In this document: positions 44,289 through 54,500 of the stretch, one piece after another | Layout: every line of letters begins with the position of its first letter | How positions within the stretch are numbered: the stretch's first letter is position 1 | Source of the DNA: Flavobacteriaceae bacterium | GTDB taxonomy: Bacteria; Bacteroidota; Bacteroidia; Flavobacteriales; Flavobacteriaceae | NCBI GenBank assembly: GCA_027490305.1 | Contig: JAIXYI010000050.1 | Location: forward strand, 1 to 64,000 | Direction: 5' to 3' | Length of the DNA: 64,000 nt | The notes under the pieces: model-generated | The model's input: only the letters and a program-made list of their open reading frames with translations | What the model was told of the DNA's origin: nothing | The model's database searches: none | Translations under genes and position numbers: made by a program

Positions 44289-46634
44289 CTAACGACGACC
44301 TCTAAGCCTTTGGAAAAAGGACAAACGGGAAACCGTATTGTCGTATCCGTACCCATATCCATAATTGTAGGAGTATCCATACCCATACGTTTTCTCCGCA
44401 CTCACATTGTTGAGCACGATACCCACATTCGGAAGTCCGTTGAACTCTTTCAGATTCGCAATGAATTTCATGAGCTTTTTCTCGGTAAAGTTCGCCCGGG
44501 TGACATACAGGATGATGTCGGCATAATGCGAGATGAGTGTTGTGTCGGTCACCAACAGGGTCGGGGCCGTGTCGATTACCACAAAGTCGTATTGTTTACG
44601 AAGTTCGTCAAGTAACAACCCAAAACGACCATTTGACAGGAGTTCAGCCGGGTTTGGTGGTATAGCGCCTGAGAAAATGATGTCAAACCCGTGCTCACCG
44701 TCGAAATTGTCGCGTTTTATAAGCGAGGATACCTGTGCGGATTCGTCAATCAGGAAACTGCTCAAACCCGCTATATCTTCGCGTTCAATGCCTAAGGTGT
44801 TGTGAAGCTGCGGGTTCCGCAAATCGGCTCCCACCAGTATCACCTTCTTCCCCATAGAGGCAATGGTAATGGCCAGATTGGATGACACAAACGTTTTTCC
44901 TTCCCCTTTCAGCGTTGAGGTTACGAATAAGGAAACCCCGCCGGTTCGCGTTCCCTTCAAATACTGGATATTCGTGCGTAAGATCCGGAATGACTCGGAT
45001 AAAACCGACCGATCCAAAAATTCAATCGTTTTGTTCGCCGAATCGATAAAAGGTATCTCCGCTATCACCGGGATATTCGGCAGTCCCTTTTCCAGGTCTT
45101 CCTTTGATTGTATTTTCGTATCGAGGAGCCTGATGATATACAGGATACCCAACGGAATCAGCAAACCGGCGAGCAAAGAACCGAGGTAGAGTCCACTTCT
45201 TTTCGGGCCTATGGGTTCTGAAGGATAGATCGCATAGTCAACCACTTTTACGGACGGATTGATCACCGCGAGATTGATGGCCGCTTCTTCCCGCTTTTGC
45301 AGCAATAGAAGATAGAGATTCTCTTTCAGCGATTGCTGTCGTTCAATCGACCGAAGCGACTTTTCATTGTCGGGCATGGTACCGTATCGGGATTCTTCGG
45401 TCGAGTTGACCCGGGCGAGTTCCCGTTCGTTGAAGGCGAGTGTTTTTTGGTACCCGATCAGTGACGCTTTTATATTTCCTTTCAATCGGTTGGACAGGTT
45501 GGAAAGCTCCCTGACACGGGGATTGGCATCGCCGCCGCCTGCGTCAACCAGTTTGCGACGGATAAGGTTCGTGTTATTGTATTCGTCTATCAACCGGTTT
45601 ATTTCGGCATTGTCGAGACCCAGGTTGGCGGGAAGCAGTTCGTAAGGGGCTGCCTGATCAAGGGCTTCGGCTACGAGTTGCGAAAGCATTAGCTGCGCTT
45701 TTCCCTTATCCAGTTTTTCGCGTGCCTCCTGGGTAACGCCCATGGAAAGTCCGGCGTCTGACTCGATATAACTGAGTTTATGCTGTTTTTTGAAGACCGC
45801 CTTGGTGGTTTCAATCGAGTCAAGATCCCGAAACAGGTAGGTAAAGCGACGGTCGACAAATTCAATCGTTTTGCGAAACACCTGCTGGCGGTCGCTGATG
45901 CCGTCCTGGTTAAAGACGTCTACCAGTTTGTTGACCACCGCATTCAGCTTTTCGCTGTTGGGGCCAACGAAGGATATTTTAAGGATGTCACTTTGGTTGC
46001 CCACATAATCGACTTCCATGCTTCGCGCCAGCGATTGTATGACGGCTTTTTTCGGACGAAGCACCACCTGGAATTCCCGTCCCTTCAGTCGTTTGATCTC
46101 TCTTTGGTTGACCAGGAGCTTGAATGGGACGGCGCTTCCGAAATGCGTCTCGCCATAGCGATAGATTTTGGGGTCTTCACCCAAACGGTAGCCATTATCG
46201 TCTATCGTAACGGTAAAGGCGGACGACGCCATCGAGAGGGAATCGTTCTCTATGGCCCACACGACCCGGAAGGGGAGGTGCGTCCACATTTCGTTCGACT
46301 TGATCTTACCCACGCTGTAGATAGCGGTGGTCAGGTCGAGGCTGTCGACGACGGCGCCTAAAATCCGGGAGGATTTCATGATCTCGATCTGGTTCTCGAG
46401 GTTTACGTCCTGTTGGGCGAAAAGCGAGATTCCTTCGGAAGGCAGCTTAAACGCCGCATCGCCACTGTTTAGGATTTGTATTTTTGCCGACGTCTGGTAG
46501 TAGTCTTTTGCATACCGCAGGTAAATAAAACAAGAGGTCATGCATAAAGCGATCGACACAACTACCCAACGCCAGTGGCGGACATACCGGAAAAGCTCTT
46601 GCTTGATGTTGAATTTGATTTCTTTGCTCTCCAT
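44289..46634 (-). CDS. Polysaccharide co-polymerase tyrosine autokinase (Wzc type)
   Basis: The protein has 781 residues. An N-terminal Wzz-type chain-length domain has TM1 near residues 20-40 (WVVVSIALCMTSCFIYLRY), a long coiled periplasmic region and TM2 (LYLGSLLAGLLIPLGILYII). It is followed by a cytoplasmic BY-kinase domain with Walker A LKGEGKTFVSSNLA, Walker A' VILVGADLRNP and Walker B FVVIDTAPTLL. The C-terminus has eight tyrosines at every second residue (750-764), the autophosphorylation cluster. It governs polymer length and export together with the Wza-type protein encoded just upstream (4-bp gap). Confidence 0.94.
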   Translation of the reverse strand: MESKEIKFNIKQELFRYVRHWRWVVVSIALCMTSCFIYLRYAKDYYQTSAKIQILNSGDAAFKLPSEGISLFAQQDVNLENQIEIMKSSRILGAVVDSLDLTTAIYSVGKIKSNEMWTHLPFRVVWAIENDSLSMASSAFTVTIDDNGYRLGEDPKIYRYGETHFGSAVPFKLLVNQREIKRLKGREFQVVLRPKKAVIQSLARSMEVDYVGNQSDILKISFVGPNSEKLNAVVNKLVDVFNQDGISDRQQVFRKTIEFVDRRFTYLFRDLDSIETTKAVFKKQHKLSYIESDAGLSMGVTQEAREKLDKGKAQLMLSQLVAEALDQAAPYELLPANLGLDNAEINRLIDEYNNTNLIRRKLVDAGGGDANPRVRELSNLSNRLKGNIKASLIGYQKTLAFNERELARVNSTEESRYGTMPDNEKSLRSIERQQSLKENLYLLLLQKREEAAINLAVINPSVKVVDYAIYPSEPIGPKRSGLYLGSLLAGLLIPLGILYIIRLLDTKIQSKEDLEKGLPNIPVIAEIPFIDSANKTIEFLDRSVLSESFRILRTNIQYLKGTRTGGVSLFVTSTLKGEGKTFVSSNLAITIASMGKKVILVGADLRNPQLHNTLGIEREDIAGLSSFLIDESAQVSSLIKRDNFDGEHGFDIIFSGAIPPNPAELLSNGRFGLLLDELRKQYDFVVIDTAPTLLVTDTTLISHYADIILYVTRANFTEKKLMKFIANLKEFNGLPNVGIVLNNVSAEKTYGYGYSYNYGYGYGYDNTVSRLSFFQRLRGRR

Positions 46635-46638
46635 CCGC

Positions 46639-47397
46639 TTATTTTGATAAAACCAAAATGGTTACAACTGTTGAAAGCGCTACGGAAATCGTGGTCATCA
46701 ACGTGGTGAATCCGCCGATGTAACCCGCACTTTTAACCCGGGTATCGTTTGGATTGACATAGATGACATCATTTGGCTTGATGATCAGGCTATTCGAAGC
46801 GAGTGTCGCCCTTGACGTGAGGTCGACGGTTGTGTAGGTCCTGACACCATTTTCTTCCCGTATAACCAATATGTCGCTGCGTTTGCCATAAATGGTCAGG
46901 TCGCCTGCGTAGCCCAATGCCTGGAGCAGTGTGATATTCTGCTCGGTGAACGAGTAGGTGCCGGGTTTGGTGACCTCTCCGAGAACCGTGAATTTCGCAT
47001 TCAGGCGACGGATGATAACGACCGGATCGGCGAGATGCCCGCCGTTTATGAGCTTTGAACGCAGTAATTGATCGAGATCACTGAAGGTAAGTCCGGCCAC
47101 TTTCTGCGCTCCTAAAACCGGCAGCGTGATGGTGCCATCGGCCGCCACGAGATACCCGAGTTCGGCTTTGTCGGGATTTACGATGTTATAGGCAGCGGCA
47201 AGCTCGGGTGTGCTGGAGGATATGGTGATACTGAGCAGATCGTTCACCTGCACGGTAGGGGTCACCGGGGCCACTGTTTCCCGGGCCTGTGTATCGATAT
47301 CACTGAAATACTGGATTTGTTTTCTGGACGAGCAGCTCGTGAACAGCAAGCCCATAATTAGAACAGATAGTAAACAAGTTCCTTTAAACATTCGCAA
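46639..47397 (-). CDS. Polysaccharide export lipoprotein (Wza type)
   Basis: The protein has 252 residues. The lipobox is LLFTSC (Cys22). It has a polysaccharide export domain (VQVNDLLSITISSS, GYLVAADGTITLPVLGAQKVAGL) and a SLBB domain (FTVLGEVTKPGTYSFTEQNITLLQAL), then a C-terminal hydrophobic helix. It forms the outer membrane or periplasmic channel for surface polysaccharide. The start may be the first or third codon (MRM). It is the first gene of a two-gene operon with wzc. Confidence 0.93.
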   Translation of the reverse strand: MRMFKGTCLLSVLIMGLLFTSCSSRKQIQYFSDIDTQARETVAPVTPTVQVNDLLSITISSSTPELAAAYNIVNPDKAELGYLVAADGTITLPVLGAQKVAGLTFSDLDQLLRSKLINGGHLADPVVIIRRLNAKFTVLGEVTKPGTYSFTEQNITLLQALGYAGDLTIYGKRSDILVIREENGVRTYTTVDLTSRATLASNSLIIKPNDVIYVNPNDTRVKSAGYIGGFTTLMTTISVALSTVVTILVLSK

Positions 47398-47429
47398 ACG
47401 GGTGTAAGTTGATTACCAGCCTATAATCA

Positions 47430-47437
47430 CAAAAATA
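47430..47437 (-). promoter_or_regulatory. Candidate -7 box for wza-wzc
   Basis: The minus strand reads TATTTTTG (TAnnTTTG), 32 bases before the wza start. The -33 element is not clear. Confidence 0.45.
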
Positions 47438-47486
47438 GACAGGATTTTTCGGGCTAAGGCTGTTTTTGTGCAAAATATGCGGAACG

Positions 47487-48203
47487 CTATTTGCCGAGTG
47501 GTTTTCCGAACGAGTAGGTGATGCCAACTGAGGCGTTGACGAGCTTCGCAGTCAGGTTTTCATTTTCCTGCGCTACACGGCCGTCCCAGGCGTGATTCTG
47601 GCGGTAGTTTGTGAACATCGAAAAGTCGAAAAACACAAAACTCTTCCTTGTGATGCGGTATTGCGGCCGAACACCCAGAACGACACCCCCTGTTAAATCG
47701 GGCGACCCTACGATCTGATCTGGTTTGGTGCGAACCGTTATCAACGAACCCAGATTGAAACCGCCGTGTGCCAAAAGCTGGAACCGCCATGTGTCGTAGT
47801 TCGAATTAAGAATACTCGTAATATTCAAAACGGCCTGAAAGGACATTCTGAGGTATACCGTCTCAAAATCGAGACTGTTGTCATCGATGTCTTTTAAATG
47901 GTCAAAGGCAAGATCGGTGCGAACTCCCAACTTTCGTGAGAAATTATACGTCAGGCCGGCGGTAAATGAATTCAGCCGGATTTTTCCAAAAGGTTTGTCG
48001 TTGTAGGTTGCATAATACCCTTCATTATAAGGGCGAACACCCTGGCTATACCCGAATGCACCTTCCGCCTGCCAACGGGTGTGTGTCAGGTTGCCGCTGA
48101 GCGAATCAGATGGGTTAGTGGTTACCACTTCGGGCGCGTCCTGTGCCTTTACATACACAGCGAATAGCAACAAAAAAGCACTTAGATAGGTTTTCATAGA
48201 CAC
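47487..48203 (-). CDS. Outer membrane beta-barrel protein
   Basis: The protein has 238 residues. It has a signal peptide (cleavage near YVKAQ), and the mature part has alternating strands such as FGKIRLNSFTAGLTYNFSRKLGV, FQLLAHGGFNLGSLI and SVGITYSFGKPLGK. The function is unknown. Separate promoter boxes and an 89-bp gap to wza argue for independent expression, though its site next to the export genes might indicate a role in the envelope. Confidence 0.75.
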   Translation of the reverse strand: MSMKTYLSAFLLLFAVYVKAQDAPEVVTTNPSDSLSGNLTHTRWQAEGAFGYSQGVRPYNEGYYATYNDKPFGKIRLNSFTAGLTYNFSRKLGVRTDLAFDHLKDIDDNSLDFETVYLRMSFQAVLNITSILNSNYDTWRFQLLAHGGFNLGSLITVRTKPDQIVGSPDLTGGVVLGVRPQYRITRKSFVFFDFSMFTNYRQNHAWDGRVAQENENLTAKLVNASVGITYSFGKPLGK

Positions 48204-48226
48204 GAGAGTTAGACGAAATTTCGCGC

Positions 48227-48234
48227 CAAATATA
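48227..48234 (-). promoter_or_regulatory. Candidate -7 box for the beta-barrel gene
   Basis: The minus strand reads TATATTTG (TAnnTTTG), 23 bases upstream of the start at 48203. The rest of the divergent spacer, 48235-48465, is AT-rich with no gene seen. Confidence 0.45.
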
Positions 48235-48465
48235 TTTATTAAAACACGAGCACTACCGACCGGTTACAACTGATAACAATTTCAAAACAATTCATTTAAA
48301 TACGAACTGTCAGGGGAAGTGTGGAATGTGGCTTCAAAAAAGGGAAAACGCGTTTTTCACGGCGGTTCTGTGCGCTTTTTCTGCTTAATATATTTTTAAT
48401 TTTAAGATAACTTCATTTGCTTTCGGTTTCTCGTAATTCGCAGCGTATTCCTCAAATGACTCAGC

Positions 48466-51348
48466 ATGCGACTTATTTTCCTGTTTTTAGCGATTATGTG
48501 CAGTACGGTTGCACTTGCCCAAACCGGGTCGGTTTCGGGAACCGTGGTCGACGAAGCGAACGGACAAACGCTTATTGGCGTAACGGTGTCACTAAAAGGT
48601 GTCAACCAAACCGCGATGACCGATTATGAAGGAAAGTTCAGCTTTCGGAATGTGCCTGCCGGGACTTACGAAATCGAGTTTGTCTATATGGGGTACCAAT
48701 CAAAGACGTTGCCGGATGTTGTGGTCGTGGCCAATGACAACGCGACGGTGAACATTACGATGAGTTCAGGCGAAAAGACCTTGCAGGAGGTGGTGGTAAA
48801 GACCACGCGAGCCAAGTCGGAGTCGGTTCGCTCGCTTCTTTTACAGCAGAAGAACGCCGTTACGGTATCGGATGGTATTTCAGCCGAAACGATTAAGCGC
48901 ACCCCTGATAAAAATACCTCGGACGTATTGAAACGTATTAGTGGCGCCAGTATCCAGGACAACCGATTTGTTATTATCCGGGGTTTGAATGACCGATATA
49001 ATACAGCCCTTTTGAATGGCGCCCCGTTACCGAGTTCGGAACCCGACCGGAAGGCGTTCTCGTTCGACATCTTTCCGGCCAATATGATTGACAACCTCAT
49101 CATTACCAAAACGGCTTCGCCGGATATGCCGGGCGAATTCGCGGGCGGTGTGGTGCAGATCAATACCAAGGCCGTTCCTGAGAAGAATTTCCAGACCATC
49201 TCAATCGGTACGGGTTACAATACGATTACCACGTTTAAAGACGAACGCACCTATAAGGGTTCGTCAACCGATTGGCTCGGGTATGACAATGGCAACCGCG
49301 CGTTTCCGTCTTCCATTCCCAGCGTGGAGGCATTCGGCGCGTTGACGGCTGAACAGCGGGCGCAACTCGCCAAAACCTTCAACTACGATTGGGCCATAAA
49401 CGACGGAACATTCGCACCTAACTACAATTTTCAATATACGATCGGAAGGCACTATGATCTGGGGGATAACACCCTGGGCTTTCTTTTCTCGGTGATGAAC
49501 AACAATTCGAAGACCTTTTCGGAAATCACACGGAAAACCTATGACGACGCTACAGTTCCGGGTGGGCCCACGAGTTTGGTAAGGAATTACAATGATGCTA
49601 ATTACCAAACGCAGGTCTTGTCGGCCGCGTTGGCCAATGTCGCCTATAAATTCGGCTCGAACCATACATTGAGTTTAAAGAATATCTTCAGTGTTAATTC
49701 TACTGATCTCGTTGTTGATCGATACGGGCAGCCCAACGTGGCCGATACGTTTTTTATCGACGCAAACGTGAGATGGTTTACCAGCAACCGTATTTACTCC
49801 GGGCAATTGAACGGGGACCATTTTTTTGCCGAACCGAAGATAAAGCTGGGCTGGAATGTGTTTTACAGTGACATTAGTCGGGATATACCCAACCTTCGCC
49901 GCAATATTTATTACATAGACCCCACCAATCCGGACCAGGCGCCGATTGCCCTCATTGCCGCTAACAACGGCGGAGCCGACTACGGAGGCGGGATGTTTTT
50001 TTCTGAAAATAAGGAGACGATCAATGGCGGTAAGATTGACATCGCCAAAAAGTTCGACTTCAATGACGAGCAGCAGGAAGTAAAAGTCGGGGGCTTTATC
50101 CAAAAGCGCGATCGCGATTTCTTTGCAAGGCAATTACAGTACAACCAACCTAATGAGGCGTTTGACATAAGTCTTTTGTCGCTGCCCGACGAGACGATCT
50201 TTGCACCTGAGAACATGGGCGAAATTTCGCCTGGTGTAAATGGCTTTACCCTGTTTGACGCTTCAAAGGTTTCGGATCGATATATAGCTTCCTCTGACCT
50301 GGCGGGGGGCTATGCGATGCTTGATAACCGTTACAAGAAATTCCGCCTGGTGTGGGGCGTTCGATACGAGGCCTTCCGCCAGCGCCTGAATGCCAAAAGG
50401 ACAGAGACCGACATTATCGATCTGAATAAGCCCCGCACGGATGTCCTGCCTTCGGTAAACCTCATTTATTCACTAAATGATAAAACAAATCTCAGGGTTA
50501 GTTACTCCCGAACGCTCAACCGGCCGGAGTTTCGCGAACTGGCGCCTTTCGGATTCTATGACTTTACCACGACCTTCTTCACGCAGGGTAATGACAGCCT
50601 TAAGGTTTCAAGGGTTCGAAACTTTGACATCCGGTATGAAGTGTACCCCGGAAACGGGCAGATGTTTTCGGTTTCGTATTTCCGTAAAAAATTTACCGAC
50701 CCCATTGAGTTGAAACAGGAAGCCAATAATAGCACCGTAACCTACCGGAATGCACTCAGCGCGAAGAGCAGCGGTGTAGAACTGGAGTTTCGCGCCTTGC
50801 TGAGTTCGTTCGTGGGAGGCGAGTCGGCTATTTTGGATGACTTCACCTTGTTTTCGAATTTGGCGATTATTAAATCCGAAACCGACACGTCAAACTTCGC
50901 TTCCGTAAACACGGAGCAGTCGCGTCCCATGCAGGGCCAGTCGCCCTATGTGTTCAACGCAGGTATACAATATCTAAACAAAGACAACGGTTGGGCTGTT
51001 TCAGCCAACCTTAACCGGGTAGGAAATCGTATTCTTGTGGCAGAAGGCGACCAGGATCCGGCGCTTTGGGAGAAAGGGCGAACACTATTGGATATGCAGG
51101 TTGTAAAAACCATGTGGAACAACAAACTGGAACTGAAGCTGAACATCCAGAACCTCCTCGCCCAGGATCTTATTACCTACAATAATAACTACCGTGAGAA
51201 TGAATCGTTCGGAACCCTCGAAACACTCGCGAATGGCATTTTCACAGGCGACTACCATTATAAGGACGGGTTTTCCAAAGACGATGACGAGGTGTGGCGG
51301 GCAACATATGGGGCAACATTCTCCCTATCGGCTACCTATAACTTCTAG
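48466..51348 (+). CDS. Large TonB-dependent receptor
   Basis: The protein has 960 residues. It has a signal peptide (ending VALAQ), a carboxypeptidase-regulatory domain about 22-105 (VSGTVVDEANGQTLIGVTV, YMGYQSKTLPDVV), a plug with DVLKRISGASIQDNRFVIIR, GLNDRYNTALLNGAPLP, FDIFPANMIDNLIITKTASP and PGEFAGGVVQINTK, and a barrel ending FSLSATYNF. The plug type (RGLNDRYN, PDMPGEFAGG) is a distinct class often lacking SusD. The ligand is unknown. The next gene is a secreted beta-helix protein 156 bp downstream with its own promoter, so the two probably act together. Confidence 0.9.
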   Translation: MRLIFLFLAIMCSTVALAQTGSVSGTVVDEANGQTLIGVTVSLKGVNQTAMTDYEGKFSFRNVPAGTYEIEFVYMGYQSKTLPDVVVVANDNATVNITMSSGEKTLQEVVVKTTRAKSESVRSLLLQQKNAVTVSDGISAETIKRTPDKNTSDVLKRISGASIQDNRFVIIRGLNDRYNTALLNGAPLPSSEPDRKAFSFDIFPANMIDNLIITKTASPDMPGEFAGGVVQINTKAVPEKNFQTISIGTGYNTITTFKDERTYKGSSTDWLGYDNGNRAFPSSIPSVEAFGALTAEQRAQLAKTFNYDWAINDGTFAPNYNFQYTIGRHYDLGDNTLGFLFSVMNNNSKTFSEITRKTYDDATVPGGPTSLVRNYNDANYQTQVLSAALANVAYKFGSNHTLSLKNIFSVNSTDLVVDRYGQPNVADTFFIDANVRWFTSNRIYSGQLNGDHFFAEPKIKLGWNVFYSDISRDIPNLRRNIYYIDPTNPDQAPIALIAANNGGADYGGGMFFSENKETINGGKIDIAKKFDFNDEQQEVKVGGFIQKRDRDFFARQLQYNQPNEAFDISLLSLPDETIFAPENMGEISPGVNGFTLFDASKVSDRYIASSDLAGGYAMLDNRYKKFRLVWGVRYEAFRQRLNAKRTETDIIDLNKPRTDVLPSVNLIYSLNDKTNLRVSYSRTLNRPEFRELAPFGFYDFTTTFFTQGNDSLKVSRVRNFDIRYEVYPGNGQMFSVSYFRKKFTDPIELKQEANNSTVTYRNALSAKSSGVELEFRALLSSFVGGESAILDDFTLFSNLAIIKSETDTSNFASVNTEQSRPMQGQSPYVFNAGIQYLNKDNGWAVSANLNRVGNRILVAEGDQDPALWEKGRTLLDMQVVKTMWNNKLELKLNIQNLLAQDLITYNNNYRENESFGTLETLANGIFTGDYHYKDGFSKDDDEVWRATYGATFSLSATYNF

Positions 51349-51396
51349 CATCTGACCACTCCCAATTAGTAACATTAAGTTTACAAAATTAATGTT

Positions 51397-51430
51397 AAGG
51401 CTAAGGTTATTTAACCTTAGCCTTTTGTTT
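51397..51430 (+). terminator. Terminator after the large receptor
   Basis: AAGGCTAAGGTT (51397-51408) pairs perfectly with AACCTTAGCCTT (51413-51424) around ATTT, then TTGTTT. It separates receptor and beta-helix genes into two transcripts. Confidence 0.88.
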
Positions 51431-51469
51431 ATTTAATTGGCTGGTTTTCAAATACGTTGACGGCGAACC

Positions 51470-51477
51470 TACATTTG
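51470..51477 (+). promoter_or_regulatory. Promoter box of the beta-helix gene
   Basis: TACATTTG (TAnnTTTG) lies 27 bases upstream of the ATG at 51505. The leader is A-rich, as is usual for well translated Bacteroidota genes. The -33 match is weak (TTTTC at 51444). Confidence 0.5.
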
Positions 51478-51504
51478 TGTTGTTAATTAAACAAACAAAA
51501 AAAA

Positions 51505-54500
51505 ATGAAAAAACACTATGTATTCGCACTATTGATCCTGGCGGTCAATTTTGTCAATGCTCAAATTGAGCAGACGAGCTACCGCGGGGCTTTTGCTCCC
51601 GCTCCCGCTGCGATGTGGACCGATTCCTGGACAAACTGGGATCCGAATTCCACTGCCTACGCAGACGAAACAACTGTTGTAAACGTAACAACAGACATTA
51701 CTGCAAACACGACATGGACAACCGGTAAGACCTACAAGATCACAGGTCTTATATATGTGCGCAACAACGCCACTCTTACCATCCAGCCGGGCGTCGTGGT
51801 GAAAGGTATCTACACCAACACGGGTACGGCTCTTATTGTAACCAAAGGCGCGAAGCTCAATGCAATCGGAACATCTGCCGCCCCTATCGTTTTTACATCG
51901 GCTAAGGCAGTCGGAACACGCGCTCCTGGTGACTGGGGTGGTATCGTTCTCCTCGGAAAAGCCGGATTTAACGTGAACGGAGGCGTCAACAATATCGAAG
52001 GTATTACGGCTTCTGTAAACACAGAGTACGGTGGTGGCGCTACGCCAAACGACAATGACAGCTCAGGAACACTGAAATATGTTCGTATTGAGTATGGCGG
52101 TTTCGTGTTTTCACCTAATAACGAGATCAATGGCCTGACAATGGGCGCCGTAGGTAAAGGCACCACTATCGATTATGTACAGGTTTCATTCGCGAACGAC
52201 GACGCTTTCGAGTGGTTTGGTGGTTCTGTGAACTGTAAGCACCTGGTTGCATATCGTAACCTTGACGACGATTTTGACACCGACAACGGTTATAAAGGTA
52301 TTGTTCAGTATGCGTTGGGTATCAAAGACCCGGCCCTTGCCGATAACCCAGCGGTTTCAACTTCAGAAGGTTTTGAATCTGACAACAACGCTGCAGGTGC
52401 TGCTTCGGGAAGCGGGATTGACACGACTTCGGCTATCTTCACCAACTTTACTATGGTAGGTCCATCAGGTCGTGGCGGTTCTGTAGCTACAGGCCATGAA
52501 AGACCGGCTCGTATCCGTCGTGTGTCTCAGTTGAAAGTATACAACTCTCTTTTCCTCGACTTCAAAAACAACTTCCTGTTTGTAGACGGAGCTAATACTG
52601 TCAATCTCACTACGACTGGTCAATTGAAGTTCGTAAATAACATCCTTGCAGGTGGTATCAATGCCAGCTTCTCAGGTGGTGTAAACCCAACTTCATTGAA
52701 CTCATGGTTCTCTACTAACGGAAATACGACCCAGGCTTCTGCGGCAGGTTTGCTTACGACGCTTTACGGTTCAACGCCATCCACTTCGTATTCAGGTGCT
52801 GACTACCGTCCGGTTACTACCGCTGCTGCTGCTACGGGTGCTAACTTCACCGATGCGGCTATCGCCCCATATGTGATTGAGAGTACAGGTACAACGCCGA
52901 TCGTATCAAACCTAACCTACTGCCAGGGTGATGTTGCTGCCCGTCTGACGGCTACACTGACCGGTAGCGGTGTCTCTTTGAAATGGTATACGCTGGCTAC
53001 AGGTGGCGTGGCCGCTACAACGGCTCCTTCACCAACTACTACTGCAGCAGGTGTTAAAAACTATTGGGTTTCACAGGTTGACGCGGGCGGTGTTGAATCT
53101 CCACGGGTTCAGCTTACCGTTACCGTAAATGCCCGTCCAACCGAGGCTATCAGTGCCATCACAGGTACCCCTCCATCTAACACAACTTCTGCTACCGCAG
53201 TAGGTATCAACGTGGGAACTACCAATCAATACACGTATTCGATCACGCCATTCGCAAACACAGCGCTTCAATATGTTTGGACTGTTCCTAGCGGTGTGAA
53301 CATCGTTTCAGGTCAAGGTACTAACACCATCGTTGTAAACTACCTGAACGTACCTTCTGGTGCCGGTGCGGTTGGTTCTATCCGTGTCCAGGCTCGCAAT
53401 GCATCAGGATGTCTTAGTCTGGCCAAGTCACTGGCGATCACCAAAGCGCTTCCGCTTGCGCCGGCTGCTATTTCCGTTTACAACAAGAACGCAGGCTTCC
53501 CAACGCCAAACACAGGTCTTACTACGTACTCTAAATACATGGGTACTACGACACCACTTACATTGGTTGCTACCCTTTCTGCTACCGCTGCCGCTTATGA
53601 ATGGGGTCTGCCTGCAGGTGTGAACGTTGACTTTGGTGGTGTAACCCCGGTTACCACTACCGCTATTTTCACCGCGCTTCCGTTCCTGTCACCGGCTTCT
53701 GCTCCTTCTACTCAAGGAACAAAATTCTGGGAAGTGACCTTCAAAACGTATAACAACGTTGACGTTAATGGTGCTCCGACTAAAATCGTGGTATCTACCT
53801 GCGTACAGAAGATTTTCCACAGTGGTGCATACGGCTCAACACAATCGCAGCCTTATCTGCCATACGGAACGGTTATTACCAGCGACCGGAACTCTATCCT
53901 TGTGAACTTCGCCGGCGTTACCAACCCTGCTACTACTGCGCTTTACCTGAGCGTACGTGCGGTGAACGGTGTAGGCCTCTCGGTTACCTCTAACGCTACG
54001 AATGCTGACGTGGTAGCCAACGCGACCTCTATCCCAGGTTTGTTCAACACGGTTTACACTGAGACCTTCACTGCGCCTGTAGCTCCTAATACGCCTGCAA
54101 GTTCAGTATATGCTGCCACCGGTTTTGCTGCTAAGACTGCGAAGTTGAAGAAACTGACCGCTGCGCTTCCATTGGCACCAACTACCGTGAAACTGACAGA
54201 CCCTGCCAGCCCAACTGTTTCGATCCTCAACATCTCTAAATATGTGGGTACTTCTACTGAGCTAACGGTAACGGCTTCTGCTTCTGCTGCTGCCTCTTCA
54301 TACCTATGGGAACTTCCTGATGGTGTTACCCAAATGTCAGGTGGTAACTCTAATGTAATTACCGTAAACTTCCAGAATGTTGCACCAGGCCCGAAAATTA
54401 TTTACATCGGCGTGAAGGCGGTTAATGGCATCGGTTCTTCCGTAACCAACAATGGCACTGCAAACCCTGCAACTGCTTCAACTGCTAAACTGTTGAAACT

